Part shown: in pieces, positions 1 through 12,779 of the stretch
Layout: the number at the start of each line of letters is the position of its first letter
Numbering within the stretch: position 1 is the stretch's first letter
Source of the DNA: Acholoe squamosa
Lineage: Eukaryota; Annelida; Polychaeta; Phyllodocida; Polynoidae
Direction of reading: 5' to 3'
DNA: 64,000 nucleotides
NCBI GenBank assembly: GCA_949317995.1
Contig: OX439040.1
Coordinates: forward strand, 60,546,089-60,610,088
Made by a program: the position numbers and the translations under genes
The notes under the pieces: generated by a model
The model's database searches: none
Told to the model about the DNA's origin: nothing
What the model saw: only the letters and a program-made list of their open reading frames with translations

Positions 1-1828
1 ATTCTGATCCGATATAATATTATAGTAATAGCGCACTTTTATCACAGGTCAATCTAAAGGAACTCTATTGGAACTGAAGAAAGTAATATCATAATAAGTA
101 AGTCTAGTGGCACTCATACAAAGGCTGAGTGGCCTAACGTGGGCAATATCATGTTAGTGGTAGTGATCGTAAGACTATCAAATAACATAATATTAATACG
201 GGGAGGATACATTACTTGTTACAATGGATGGGATGTCAAACTTCATGTAATACATCTAATGCAAAATGCAATCCAGTTGTGCTTACACAGTACTGTAAGG
301 GTTCAACCAGATGTTCTTTGTAACCTTTCTCTGACTTTCTTTGCCATTTCAATTAATAAATATAAATTAATAAGCTAACAGAAGGTTCCTGTATACAATA
401 TCCTAATCCTGTGTCATTGTTCTATTATAGATAAAACATATTTTGCACCACTCCCCAGGTAAAAGCAGTGCAGCATCTTGACATCATCATATGCCTCAAT
501 AAACCTGCTTCTCTTCTCTACCATGACAAATATTTCAAAAACTATGCCAAAGCTATACATTTGACACAAACGCCATTAGAAAATACAATGATAAAAATAG
601 GGTAGTGTTTTTCTTTAAGGGACAAACTTTGTGGTCAAATTTAGTTCAAATGTGTTCTTCGCCATAGCCCTATTTTATCATTGTCTTTCCTCTCCCCCTG
701 GGACCTTCTGCTCTCTGTGTTTGGTGTTCCCCTTTTTTACTTGTAATAATGACTGTTAGAAGCCGCCATTGTCCGCTGCGGCCAAAAAAAGGGCTCAGCT
801 TTTTTTCTTTAGTTACCATCTGAAATGAGAGGCTGTTTTTATATTTGGATATTTGGAGACGAAAACAGAAGGAAAAGATAAAGGTTACAGCAACAAAATG
901 GAAATGTGCTGCACTTAACATCCATGTTTTATAGTGTGTTCAAAAAGGGTAGGGTTACTCACATTGCAGTATCGATTAATCTGTGTTTAAAAGGTGTTCA
1001 TAATCTGAACCCCATTGATATTGTATTCCGAGATGTGTGATTGTATTATATAATATATTATCTGTACTAGGTGAGAATCATGATTCTCACCACTTGTCGT
1101 AAGAACATTTCCTCCATATGATGCCTCAATGTAGTGCCATCTCTTAAGGAGACATTTGTAAAGTGCATGGAATATTATAAATATGTCTGAATATAAATGA
1201 TCCTCACACAAGAAGAATACAATTTGTATTAAAGATTATGAATAATATTCTGATTAGCACAAAAACAGGTTAAAAATGCAAAACACATACTGATGTTTAG
1301 TATGTGTTCCAGCAGCAGACCCGCTTCACAGAACACAGCATTAGCTTTTATGTAAATGGGGTTGGGTAAGTGGTCCCTGGGCATTGTACAGGAGAGGGGC
1401 AGGTGCTTGGAATGAGCTGCTCAGGCTTGAGGTGGGTAGGTGCTGTGTTTGTGAGACAATAGAAGACATGAGGAGGAAACATGAGTTGTGGATGCATGAG
1501 CAGGCCCCATGAGCAGGCCCCATTGGAAAGGGGGAATTATGATATTTTACCCCTACCTCTATGATGGGGCTTTATTTTGTAGGAACTTTTAAAAAATGAT
1601 GAAAATAGAAATTCCTACCACTAGCTTTTTCAGGTAGGATTCAGTATTCAAGATGTTATTAAGTGATGTGCTATGTTGTTTACTTTCCAAATTACCCATA
1701 TAATATTATTATAATTATCACAATAACAGTCATGAGAAGGTTTATTACATTGAAAAGTGATTGCATTCTTAGATAGGCTAAGAGCGATATCTGTACTGTC
1801 TATATATTTGGCTCTTGCAATAAACTGA
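1..1828. other. Non-coding, no gene recognised
   Basis: AT-rich sequence with only short random-looking ORFs. The one structure noted is a perfect 22-bp palindrome at 1070-1091 (GGTGAGAATCA followed by its reverse complement). No splice-bounded exon, RNA gene or transposon end was recognised. Confidence 0.6.
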
Positions 1829-2050
1829 CCCAGCAAATTGTCGTGAGTCCTTGTCAACCTGTGTGAAGTGGCTCACACATGTCGCTAGATGGAACATGAC
1901 ATTGTTATAGCACAAGATCACAAGGAATAGCAATTGCTATGCCATGTGAGTCTAACACACAGTGGCAAAAGTTGACAAAATGAGTCATCACTCAAAAAGG
2001 AGTCACCATTGATGACCAATCATGGTGACATATGTCAGCAATTTGCTGGG
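1829..2050 (-). mobile_element. Short foldback MITE, CCCAGCAAATTG family (222 bp)
   Basis: The ends are CCCAGCAAATTG at 1829-1840 and its inverted copy at 2039-2050. Read on the minus strand, the body matches both ends of the much larger element at 41818-43352, including the shared stretches CATCTAGCGACATGTG and GAGCCACTTCACACAGG. This is therefore a minimal copy of the same family in opposite orientation. It is flanked by GA on both sides, so the target duplication may be 2 bp. No coding capacity is seen and the superfamily is not assigned. Confidence 0.75.
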
Positions 2051-2860
2051 GAGGCTTTGTATAACAGAGCCTTACATCCATTGCCAACTGCATGGGTGTA
2101 TGGTATAAACATATGATTCTGCTGTTATGTTGACTTACCTGGACTGCTCTGAGATACTCTGCATTGTTCACAAAGAGACTGGCGTGCATAGGACATGGTT
2201 ATAAACATCCACATGTTGTGCTTTGTGCAGCTCCATCACAGTTCTCTTTTGTCTGTCACCCCTTTTGTCCACCCCCGCATTTACTAAACACATGTCCCAA
2301 CCACTAGATCGTATTGTTCTTTGGGTGTATTGATGGTGAAAGGAGTCAACCTATTTGTTTACCGGTGGCCTTTCCTACTTAAAGAGCATTCAAACAATTC
2401 TCCTGGAGACAATGATGTCTGCCTAAACCTAATGTTCCAAGCATCTTAAGGAAAGAAATTGCCTTCCACACCAGCATGGACGAGGCAGAGAAAAAAAAAT
2501 GTATTCCTGTGCTCTAATGTAATTTCATGGTATAATGACTGCATGTGGATTAGTCATTTCTGACGCCTAGTAGGTCTCCTCCATTAATGTCCTCTCTTGC
2601 ATACCTGATGATTGACATCATGATGGTGCGTATATGACAAGGTTCTGTGGGTTGGGCCTCGTGAGGGAAATTACTGTCATAAATTCATGTCATAACTTTT
2701 GCCTACCTCAGTGTCCCTCATACCCCTTTCTAATTAAACATTACTTTTAATAGAGTAGATATGTGCATAAGACTAGTACTGTACCCCAATCCTGATGCTT
2801 TTTGCAAGCTTTATTATAGATAGGCTACAACATAGTAGATGTATCAGAGTTAAATGCAAC
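2051..2860. other. Non-coding, nothing recognised
   Basis: Low-complexity-free AT-rich sequence between two MITEs. No exon, RNA or repeat structure was identified. Confidence 0.5.
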
Positions 2861-2862
2861 TA

Positions 2863-3187
2863 CACTGAAAACATGGAAAATCCGAAACTAGTCAGCGGTG
2901 ACCACTTTAGGTCCTCAAGTTGACGATACCTAAAACTACAACTTTAGGTAGTCGAAATGATGACTTTAGGTCATCATCCTGACAACCTGAGTTGTCATCC
3001 TGATTACCTGAGTCATCAACATGATGACTCTGTACTGTCAGTATTGTCATCCTGATGACTGAGGTCATCAGGATGACGACCTAAAGTCGTCATTTTGACT
3101 ACCTGAAGTTGTAGTTTTGGGTATCGTCAACTTGAGGACCTAAAGTGGTCACCACTGACTAGTTTCGGATCTTCCATATTTTCAGTG
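2863..3187. mobile_element. Palindromic MITE with CACTGAAAA termini and TA target sites (325 bp)
   Basis: Almost the whole element is one imperfect inverted repeat. The left end CACTGAAAACATGGAAAATC mirrors the right end at 3168-3187. Inner arms repeat TTTAGGTCCTCAAGTTGACG and its complement, and the centre holds short alternating GATGACNT words. TA stands directly outside both ends (2861-2862 and 3188-3189), as expected for a 2-bp TA target duplication. This is compatible with Tc1/mariner-like mobilisation, but the superfamily is inferred. A relative lies at 22376-22905. Confidence 0.8.
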
Positions 3188-3189
3188 TA

Positions 3190-3768
3190 CCTGCTAATGC
3201 TGCGTTGAAGGAGCTTAGCACCTGAACTATATATTCGGTAACATTACCACAAACATGTTGCAGGGCATTCCCCTTCCAATAGTATCATCCCTCTTCAACA
3301 GCCAATGAAGGTACTTAGCTGACTGAACGTGGCAAACCATTATTAAATCACTGTTGATGGCTATTCTGTGTGTATGTGTCTACCCCTTTAGGAGGTATCT
3401 GATCTTCCAACTGTTTCTTCTATATTTATGAAATATATTGTAAAGAAGCTTTCCCTACTAAGGTTTATAAGATTCGTGTATAGAAAATGAGGGGATGGCA
3501 GTACTTGTAACAGCGCTAGGTTACCACATGTTATGGGCACTGTATTTATCTTCCTTTGTAGAAGAGAAGAGTTAAAACATCGTAAGGTTTGCCTGCCCAC
3601 CGTTATCTGTGATATGTCTTTTATTATTCACTATTTCACTAGATTCTTACATTCATAAACGATGTAGATTGTGAAATAAACCCCGTGATGTGTACTCAAA
3701 GCTACATGTTATGTCCTAGCATTAGCCCCATCTATCCCCTATCACAAAATATTTCCATACCTTCATAG
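3190..3768. other. Non-coding, nothing recognised
   Basis: Unique AT-rich sequence. The 70-codon minus-strand ORF at 3388-3600 resembles no known family and lacks exon signals. Confidence 0.45.
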
Positions 3769-3905
3769 GTAAGATATCTCATGCAATATCCAAAGGTTAT
3801 GTATACTTCAAAAGATCTTTGGTAATAGTAGGCTATGGTTAACCGTACCTACCCACTGCAAAATTTGATGGCATAAATTCTGAAAGCCTTTTTACCACAT
3901 ATTCC
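3769..3905 (+). repeat. Interspersed repeat R, copy 1
   Basis: About 137 bp that recurs at 4396-4487 (truncated) and 6382-6525. Shared words include GGTAATAGTAGGCTATGG and GCAAAATTTGATGGCATAAA. No terminal inverted repeats are seen. Its origin is unknown. Confidence 0.75.
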
Positions 3906-4395
3906 TCAGTTGCATTATTGGCCTATATACAATCAAGTATTTGTGTGTATGGTCAATTCTCACCTGTTCATCAGTTAATTCAAAACGCAAAATGGCTGAT
4001 AACGTTATAGAGTTGTGCAAATTGTACAGTGCTATAAACAGACAGTGAAAATTTGATAGCTGACAATTGTTCAAAACACCACCCACACATATATACAATG
4101 TGCTTAATTCTTGTGCTTATTAAAAGCTTATAGACTACCGTAGGGTGTCATGGAAAAAATAGGTTTACAGCATTCCTTTTCCTGCAGCTGTAGAGACAGA
4201 GGCACTTTGATGTACATAATGATGTTAGACAGTGAACTACTCAAATAGCTTAGCAGCTTAGCCCGGCTTGAGAGGCGCAGAAAAAGGGGAGCAGATGGCT
4301 GTGGGGATAGTTCAATGGGGGAGCATTCATGTTGCCACTCAATGGCTCTGAAACATATCTGCAAATCGTGAGTTGTATTTGATACAGGCACGTAA
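3906..4395. other. Spacer between R repeats, non-coding
   Basis: No recognisable gene or element. The minus-strand ORFs here have no recognisable domains. Confidence 0.4.
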
Positions 4396-4487
4396 TATTC
4401 AAAGGTTATGTATACTTCAATAGATTGTTGGTAATAGTAGGCTATGGTAAACTGTACCTACCCACTGCAAAATTTGATGGCATAAAT
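4396..4487 (+). repeat. Interspersed repeat R, copy 2, truncated at the start of the 1.9-kb duplicated segment
   Basis: Matches copies 1 and 3 as far as GGCATAAAT, where the homologous continuation TCTGAAAGCC is replaced by the first base of segment A (4488). The clean break marks an insertion or duplication breakpoint. Confidence 0.7.
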
Positions 4488-6367
4488 GCGGGGAAAGAGC
4501 TAAATAAAGGACAAAGTCGGGAGATATATATGTAATTGAGTGCAGAAGTCGATATTCCACCTCTCTTAAGTTTGTAAAATTACTAGCCATTGGGTGTAAA
4601 GAATACAATAGTTTTCCCAAATCTATTTGAACTAAAAAGCAAATAGACCCCCTTGGGAAATCCAGACTGCCATTATCTCATGCATATACAATTCATCACT
4701 ATCTCCTCCTGAGTGTGGTCTTTGGTGCCTGGGAAGTCAGCTTAGGGTAGTTTGGAAGTCCTCTTTGACCTTGAGGGGATTTTATGTACTGCATGATTAC
4801 TACACTGTGTGAGATCTCTGCCATCCTGATGAAATCTTCTATATCATGGTCCCACTGAAATTGTCCCCTTCTTTATCAGCTCTATATATGTACCTGTCTA
4901 CCACAGTTTTGTCGCTCTTCCTCTATATTTCCAAATTCCTTCTAATGTGTCTCTCGTCCTGGTGCCTCTTTCACTCTTTTTTCCAGATTTCTCTCTCCCC
5001 TACGATGATAATGTGTATATTTGTTGTCCTCAAATACATTAATATGCATCATCAACTCTGGTAGCTATAGTCGGCCATCAGAGCTGGATTTATGTACATG
5101 CACCCTCTCAATAAAACCTTTAATATTGACTATTTCCGGATCATTTCCCAGATACCACTCTCATAGAAGAGCATTATTCAGCCTAGGGCAGTGAATATGC
5201 CAGACCCAATCCACTCTCTGGTCTACCCAATCATAAGTAATGGGGTCATTTATCATTTTCTGGTCAGGGATATCTTTTTACACTGACCTTAGCTTAGTCT
5301 TCTGACAAAGGACATGAGATATGATACCACAATGAGTATATTTTATGCTGACAGATGCATGGTGGTTCTAGTGCAGAAAGGGCTTCCTCAAAGAATATTG
5401 CAACACTGTGGTGAACTGCATGAATGCGATACCCTGGTCGTCATACCAATGGCCATTGTGTAAGAAAGCCAATGGTCTCCAACAACTAAAATAAACTGTA
5501 TTGGAACTGCCATGTTATATCATGTTTTCTGCAATCATGTAAATGTCAAAATCTGTAAATTGATAATGAGTGGAATCGTTTTTAGGGAGGGATGAAAGAT
5601 AAGGGTCCGTTCAAATATTAAGTAACACAAATTTGGCCCTTTTTTGACCCCCCTCGCCCTTGTAACACTTTGTAACAAAATGACCAACCCCCCTTCCTAA
5701 TTATGTAACACCTGTCAGACCCCCCCCCATGCGATAAAGATCCAGATTTTCCCCAATCAATAGGTCTACTTGTTTATTCATATGTGACGAAACAGGGAAA
5801 ATCATAACAGGGAAATATCCACAAATGCTCTAAATACGATATTTAAGGAGATATGACCAAAAGAGTAAAAGATTAAGTGGGTAAATCTTTTACAGGTAAC
5901 TTTTTTCTGAAGAATCTGATTATACTATAGACAAGACTCTATTTTCCTTCTAAAATGACATTATTTAGAATATAAAAAGAATGTTTTTCCCTAAATTCAG
6001 CACAGTTGTTGACATTTGGTTGCCATTGAAACCATAATTTTGTTCTTTTTAAATAAAAAAAAGTTACTCTATCTTATCAAGATGTCCATAAAGTTTTCAA
6101 AACTGAAAACAGAATTGAATTATCTCTTATAGGTCCGGAATTATGAATGATTATGTTTTGAAAATTGTTATTTTTTTTCAAATAATGGCATTTTTATCCC
6201 AAGTTTTGTCACATATGATTCCCCCTCCTTTTAAAGTGTGGCTAACATGCCAAATTTCAGTATGGGTACTTGCCAAAAGATTGTTCACAAATTTACAAGA
6301 ACATGCAGAGAAATTGCAATGCTCTAATTGGTCAAGCGGTGGTCACATGACTTGCTAAGGTGGGTAT
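4488..6367 (+). repeat. 1.9-kb duplicated segment, copy A
   Basis: This segment begins GCGGGGAAAGAGCTAAATAA, ends CTTGCTAAGGTGGGTA, and is about 95% identical by eye to copy B at 9074-11671. Sequence identity starts and stops abruptly at both ends in both copies. There are no terminal inverted repeats. A C-rich stretch at 5632-5740 with repeated TTGTAACA words resembles the end of a dispersed transposon. Reading frames are conserved between copies only in so far as the DNA is, and none resembles a protein. The TTAA at 5843-5846 is the unoccupied site of the insertion found in copy B. Confidence 0.8.
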
Positions 6368-6524
6368 ATATATATATATATAGGTAAGATATCTCATGCA
6401 ATATTCAAAGGTTATGTATACTTCAATAGATCGTTGGTAATAGTAGGCTATGGTAAACCGTACCTACTTACTGCAAAATTTGATGGCATAAATTCTGAAA
6501 GCCTTTTTACCACGCATTCCTATT

Positions 6525-6583
<59 letters not shown>

Positions 6584-6626
6584 ACGCATTCCTATTTGAT
6601 ATATATATATATATATATATATATAA
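6363..6626. repeat. (TA)n microsatellites around repeat R copy 3
   Basis: TA tracts at 6363-6384, 6529-6580 and 6599-6626. The word ACCACGCATTCCTATTTGAT precedes two of the tracts, so a piece of repeat R was duplicated together with its TA tract. Confidence 0.85.
6382..6525 (+). repeat. Interspersed repeat R, copy 3
   Basis: Closest to copy 1 over its full length. Like copy 1 it starts GGTAAGATATCTCATGCAAT. It lies immediately downstream of segment A, so repeat R brackets segment A on both sides. Confidence 0.75.
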
Positions 6627-6648
6627 TAGTTTTATCTAACTTAGTAAT

Positions 6649-6677
6649 TTGACACAACTTGCAGAGCAATAAGTAAA

Positions 6678-6730
<53 letters not shown>

Positions 6731-6786
6731 TACATATATACATATATACATATATTCTTTACTTATTGCTCTGCAAGTTGTGTCAA
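6649..6786. mobile_element. Perfect 36-bp-arm foldback with an AT-repeat loop
   Basis: The arm TTGACACAACTTGCAGAGCA and onward (6649-6684) is repeated as a perfect inverted copy at 6751-6786. The intervening ~66 bp is TA and CATATA microsatellite. It could be a tiny MITE whose centre became a microsatellite, or a cruciform-forming palindrome. Confidence 0.7.
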
Positions 6787-9073
6787 TCTGCCTTATTGTA
6801 CAGGCAAGCTATACTTCATTTCTATTTCATACAATTATTGGGTAGTCTGTTGTAGTAGCATTATTCATGTAAACTGATCTTAATGATCTTTTCCAATTGA
6901 TGATATCAATGTGTTACATAGATATAGTTCACAATCAACCAACCATATACTAGCTTTCATCAAAGATATGGGAAGCATGTAAGAGTCAGTGATCCGCTAG
7001 AGCCCATCATGATATGTACCTTATGATCTGTATAATTCTACCTAATATTTCAGCCTTTAACAGCAGATGCTTTGATACTGACATCTAGATACTTCCGCGT
7101 CTTAAGCATAGATCTGCCTTAAAATGCAACCTCATATCCCCACACAATGCAGTGGTTTCTGATCTATAGGTATCTATGTTATAGTGCAGGTCGAGTTTCT
7201 GCTTGAAGGGCCCCCTGGATAACATGAACATTGACATGAACAGGCCCTGATTAAGTTACTGTCCTCCAGTGTGTTGCTAAATCCCCCAGGTGCTCTCTGC
7301 TATCAGTGACACATTATTTTAGACCACAGGAACACAGCAAGGACATGAATATAAGAAGGCTCAGCAAACTTTATTTCGTTCAAAAGGGAGTATCACTGGG
7401 CTGGGCTGTCTAGGACTATCACACATCTAGAGATGTATACCATTTTGAAGGTATCAAATTATAATTGATGTGTTGATATCTGTTGATGTCTTGATAAGCA
7501 TTAATAATGGGACATAAGTTGAATTTGTTTCTTGAGGAGGTTAAGGACAAGCACGAAATCAAAAGAGAGGGACGTGCACAGGCACTGCACCATATGCATG
7601 TATTCATATCGCTGTTTCATGTAAAGCTGATCCAAACTGCTCGTTCTGCTTTCGAAGGCAATTACAAACAAATGATAATTATAAGGCCGTGGTTTGATTA
7701 TTCCCTTACACACCCTTTGAATAAACCAGAGGTCGTTTTAGCGACTTCTATGGTAATAGTAGGGTGTATGCATAATACCCCATGCACCTACTCCCTTTCC
7801 TTATGCAAATCCCCTGCACCCAGCAGCAAAAGCTATAATTCTAAATCCTATGGCTGGACTAGAATGTGCTAAATATAGCCTGGTTTATTTTGGTATCAGA
7901 GGCTGAAGTGTATTGTCAGGCGACTCAATTTTTTTTTTCCAGTTAATAAACCTCGGAATACATTGGATGGACAACAAAAGATAAGAAGCTAACTCTTTAA
8001 TGGGGTACCAAATGGGCAGCCAGTTTCTATGTTATCCCTAAAGGCTTAATTGCCTCAGGCAATTTTAGAGAGTTTATATTGCCACAGGTTTCATCAAATA
8101 GTCATTGCTAGCTTCCCCCTGTGTAGATGCTGGGGCAGTGTGGTGTCATAATGCTGTCAGGCAGTAGACTGCTCAAGCGACTTAATGGCTCAGTCCCATT
8201 TGAGCAGTTCAGAGAGGTTATTTCTAGATGAACTCAGGCAACCGACAGGATTTGTAAGGAAACCATAATGTAGGTAACTCAAGGTAGAGTAGGGTATAAT
8301 ATTTTTTGCTGAATTTCAGCTAGTGAATAAATGAGTGATCATGATAATAATATAATTACGATCCTTAAAGGTTCTTATTTGCCCTGCACTCTCTTTTGCC
8401 CTGCATTCTCTTCTTGAGTGCCCTGACAGACCTTTCCAAACGTTGCTCATAGATAACTCTCCTAGGGTAGATGCAGTCTGTAATGGCTAAGGTTTATAGT
8501 AATTTTTTTCTTTCAGTAAAAAAGGCAATAGGTAGTGTTTCGGCTATACAGGCACCTTCCCATATTTTTATCACATTTTAAATCTCTCATCTATATAATG
8601 TGAACGTTACCGACGTGAGAGGTTATTTGTTAACACTTAGTAATTTGTCATACACAACATTAGTCTACGCCACAATATTAAAGTTGATACATCTGGAAAC
8701 CCTCCTTAAACTTGCTCCGCACACTGTCACAATAGCATCCTGAAAAAAATGTTGTTCACCAAATCTTATCCATGGGCATGAAGAGAACAGATATTGAATT
8801 ATGCCCATCGGGTGGCCTGTCGTGGTGTATTCCTAATGGCTGCAACTTGATTCAACTCCACCAACAAAATCACCTTGGCCTTAAATCTGATGAGGCAGTG
8901 CAAAACCAGATGAAATTATAGTTTGGCAATATACAAATCGGGACTCACCCTTAGGAATAGTCCCCTATCTTATTGTTGTGTCCAACTCAATCAAAAATTC
9001 CATTAGTGACGGATTTGCTTGGCTTCATTTCTCTTGGAAGGAAAATTATGATTTATTGAAGGAAAAGCTACAT
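6787..9073. other. Non-coding spacer, nothing firmly recognised
   Basis: Unique AT-rich sequence. The 121-codon ORF at 7507-7872 is the longest in this part, but it has no recognisable domain, signal peptide or repeat, and overlapping ORFs on the other strand are of similar quality. Nothing else was identified. Confidence 0.45.
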
Positions 9074-11671
9074 GCGGGGAAAGAGCTAAATAAAGGACAA
9101 AGTCGGGAGATATATATGTAATTGAGTGCAGAAGTCGATATTCCACCTCTCTTAAGTTTGTAAAATTACTAGCCATTGGGTGTAAAGAATACAATAGTTT
9201 TCCCAAATCTATTTGAACTAAAAAGCAAATAGACCCCCTTGGGAAATCCAGACTGTCATTATCTCATGCATATACAATTCATCACTATCTCCTCCTGAGT
9301 GTGGTCTTTGGTGCCTGGGTAGTCAGCTTAGGGTAGTTTGGAAGACCTCTTTGACCTTGAGGGGATTTTATGTACTGCATGATTACTACACTGTGTGAGA
9401 TCTCTGCCATCCTAATGAAATCTTCTATATCATGGTCCCGCTGAAATTGTCCCCTTCTTTATCAGCTCTATATATGTACCTGTCTACTACAGTTTTGTCC
9501 CTCTTCCTCTATATTTCCAAATTCCTTCTAATGTGTTTCTCGTCCTGGTGCCTCTTTCACTCTTTTTTCCAGGTTTCTCTCTCCCCTATGACGATAATTA
9601 GTATATTTTTTGTCCTCAAATACATCAATATGAATCATCAACTCTGGTAGCTATAGTCGGCCATCAGAGCTGGATTTATGTACATGCACCCTCTCTATAA
9701 AACCTTTAATATTGACTATTCCCGGATCATTTCCCAGATACCACTCTCATAGAAGAGCATTATTCAGCCTAGGGCAGTGAATATGCCAGACCCAATCCAC
9801 TCTCTGGTCTACCCAATCATAAGTAATGGGGTCATGTATCATTTTCTGGTCAGGGATATCTTTTTACACTGACCTTAGCTTGGTCTTCTGACAAAGGACA
9901 TGAGATATGATACCACAATGAGTATATTTTATGCTGACAGATGCATGGTGGTTCTAGTGCAGAAAGGGCTTCCCTGAGGAATATTGCAACACTGTGGTGA
10001 ACTGCATGAATGGGATACCCTGGTCGTCATACCAATGGCCATTGTGAAGGAAAGCTAATGGTCTCCAACCACTAAAATAAAGTGTATTGGAACTGCCATG
10101 TTATATCATGTTTTCTGCAATCCCGTAAATGTCAAAATCTGTAAATTGATAATGAGTGGAATTGTTTTTAGGGAGGGATGAAAGATAAGGGTCCGTTCAA
10201 ATATTACGTACCACAAGTTTGGCCACCTTTTGACCCCCCTGCCCCTTGTAACACTTTGTAACAAAATGACCAACCCCCCTTCCTAATAATGTAACACCGG
10301 TCAGACCCCCCCTCATGCGATAAAGATCCAGATTTTCCCCAATCAATAGGTCTACTTATTTATTCATATGTGACGAAACAGTGAAAATCATAACAGGGGA
10401 ATATCCACAAATGCTCTAAATACGATATTTAACCCTTAGGTGCCCAAGCGCGCATTTAAGCGCGGTTTTGTGCTTAAATGCATGTATATTGAAAGACATT
10501 TTCATCTAGCCACTTCTACTGGTCCAATCTGTAAAGTTAGACCCTTTATGGAATGCTTATGACCTCCCGATTATGATACAACTATTCATTTGGCTGTATC
10601 TGCTTTATATCAGGCACAGTGTGTCAAAACTTGAAAATGAGTTGCCATTTTATGTGATTCATTAACAGGAATCCCTCCAGCTTAAATCTGATATGGTAAC
10701 AAAATGATGATGGATCATACACACATAGGTTCCAATATTCCAATTATATTTTGCAGCAAGTAGTCATATCCTAAAGATAATCCATGCATTGTTTCTAGTA
10801 CAACATATCATGTTTCCTGTGTGCCAGTACATGTAGATGCATGCAGGCAAATCAGCTTTGAAAGGTCTCAGGATTGGAGGGGTTATGGATATATATAGAG
10901 ACCAAATACCACTAAATGACAACAAATGGAATGTTTTGGTAACTATGGTTACTAGACCTGACCAGTAGTATCACATCCTTAACTGAAAGTCTTCACTGAG
11001 TTATGGGAATTAAGAAAATGTAATATGCCAAGCCCTTATCAAGGAAGAAGATTGAAATTACACAATCATGGTCTTATAAAACAAAAAATGAAATCGTGAA
11101 ATAATGTAAAATAATGTAAAATCTTCAAATAATTCTGGGCACAAAAAGGTTAAGGAGATATGACCAAAAGAGTAAAAGATTAAGTGGGTAAATCTTTTAC
11201 AGGTAACTTTTTTCTAAAGAATCTGATTATACTATAGCCAAGACTCTAGTTTTCTTCTAAAATGACATTATTTAGAATCTAAAAAGAATGTTTTTCCCTA
11301 AATTCAGCACAGTTGTTGACATTTGGTTGCCTTTGAAACCATAATTTTGTTCTTTTTAAATTAAAAAAAGTTACTCTAACTTATCAACATGTCCATAAAG
11401 TTTTCAAAACTGAAATTAGAATTGAATTAGCTCTTATAGGTCCAAAATTATGAATGATTATGTTTAAAAATTGTTATTGTTTTCAAATAATGGCATTTTT
11501 ATCCCAAGTTTTGTCACATATGATGCCCCCTTCTTTTAAAGTGTGGCTAACATGCCAAATTTCAGTATGGGTACTTGCCAAAAGATTGTTCACAAATTTA
11601 CAAGAACATGCGGAGAAATTGCAATGCTCTGATTGGTCAAGCGGTGGTCACATGACTTGCTAAGGTGGGTA
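9074..11671 (+). repeat. 1.9-kb duplicated segment, copy B (interrupted)
   Basis: Second copy of the segment at 4488-6367, with the same first and last bases and a different flank on both sides. It is longer only because a 717-bp TTAA-flanked element sits inside it at 10433-11149. Divergence by eye is a few percent, so the duplication predates that insertion. Confidence 0.8.
10429..11153. mobile_element. piggyBac-like MITE with TTAA target duplication
   Basis: The insertion runs 10433-11149 with TTAA on each side (10429-10432 and 11150-11153). The paralogous site at 5843-5846 has a single TTAA and otherwise continuous sequence, which proves a precise insertion. The termini CCCTTAGGTGCCC and (reverse complement of the right end) CCTTTTTGTGCCC form imperfect inverted repeats. 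TTAA targets and CCY-type ends fit piggyBac. There is a subterminal palindrome rich in GCGC at 10447-10470. No transposase is encoded, so it is non-autonomous. Confidence 0.85.
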
Positions 11672-12044
11672 GGTCTTAGCATGCTAGACACCGTTTGATT
11701 TGACAGAAAACACATGAAGATGCTTCCCTACAAACAAAATCCTGAGATGTATACTTGAGACATTCTCATGTCATGACTTGTGATTCCTCTGAGAATTGTA
11801 CATGTTCACTTCACAAAATCTTGATTCCCAAGAGAAAATGGCATGTTCATAATACTTATGAATCTGGTGTGGCTTTCTCAATTCATGGCACATATCCATA
11901 GATTTGCCCCAGTTAAACATGTTCTTTTCTTGTGAATAACAAAAGATATAGCAACATGTTGTGATTTGTGATTCTCACAAGAATCCACAGATTCATAAGA
12001 ATGTTGAATTCCATCCCCCCATGGACACTAAATAACTTGCCTTT

Positions 12045-12436
12045 AGCTCGCTGGTGATCGCGAAGTCACCTGCTTGGAGGCGGGTGATTTCGCGACTGAT
12101 TTCCTTCTTGAGGGCAGTGATGGTGGAGAGCCTAAAATAAACAGACAGCTGACTGACGGCTATCAGTTACTGAAGGAAGGCGTAGGGACAGTATTCTTAG
12201 CCCTCCCCGGCTTTCTAGTTCTATTAGAGCTTTGAGTACGATTATTTGTTTCACAATTCATCCCAAATCTTTTAAATCACCACACACTGGCTGCCGATGG
12301 GAGGCCAATGGGTGGCCGACGGCATTGCTGCTGTGATGTCCTCACCTCATAAACCAATTGAACCCAGAGCGAGGCTCTGTAATCAGTGCATCATCACCCA
12401 CCTCTGAGCAGGTGATTTCGCCATCACCAGCGAGCT
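12045..12436. mobile_element. TIR element with AGCTCGCTGGTGAT termini (392 bp)
   Basis: AGCTCGCTGGTGATCGCGAA at the left end is mirrored by TTCGCCATCACCAGCGAGCT at the right end, and the homology extends inward through CACCTGCT. The interior contains a second small inverted motif (GCCGATGGGAGGCCAATGGG). No ORF. Superfamily not determined. Confidence 0.7.
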
Positions 12437-12779
12437 TGAGGTATGTGATTTCTCTCCATAGGGCTAAAATTCCTGGAATGACCATTCAGGAATTGGTCAT
12501 ACCTAACCATATCTAGCATGCCATTCCTCTAAAACTAACAGGAGTATCTTCTGTTTCAATATATCACTGAAAAGCTAGAATTTTAAAGTTGACTTTTAAC
12601 ACGGAGCACCCTTTCTCCTTGCCTCTACACAATATTCATTTTCTTATCAATTACCTATGTGAGAAATGGCTAACATCCACCTCCCAAAAACGTTGGATTT
12701 TATGCCCTGCTGGCAGATTTTTTATTTCCTTCTGAAAGAGGAAATATGACTTTGAACTATAATTAAAACTACCCATTTA

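Noticed and set aside
4488..6367. Helitron origin for the 1.9-kb duplicated segment
   Set aside because: No TC start, and no CTRR end with a preceding hairpin was found.
7507..7872. 121-codon ORF as a host gene
   Set aside because: No recognisable domain, no splice or promoter evidence, and competing ORFs on the opposite strand.
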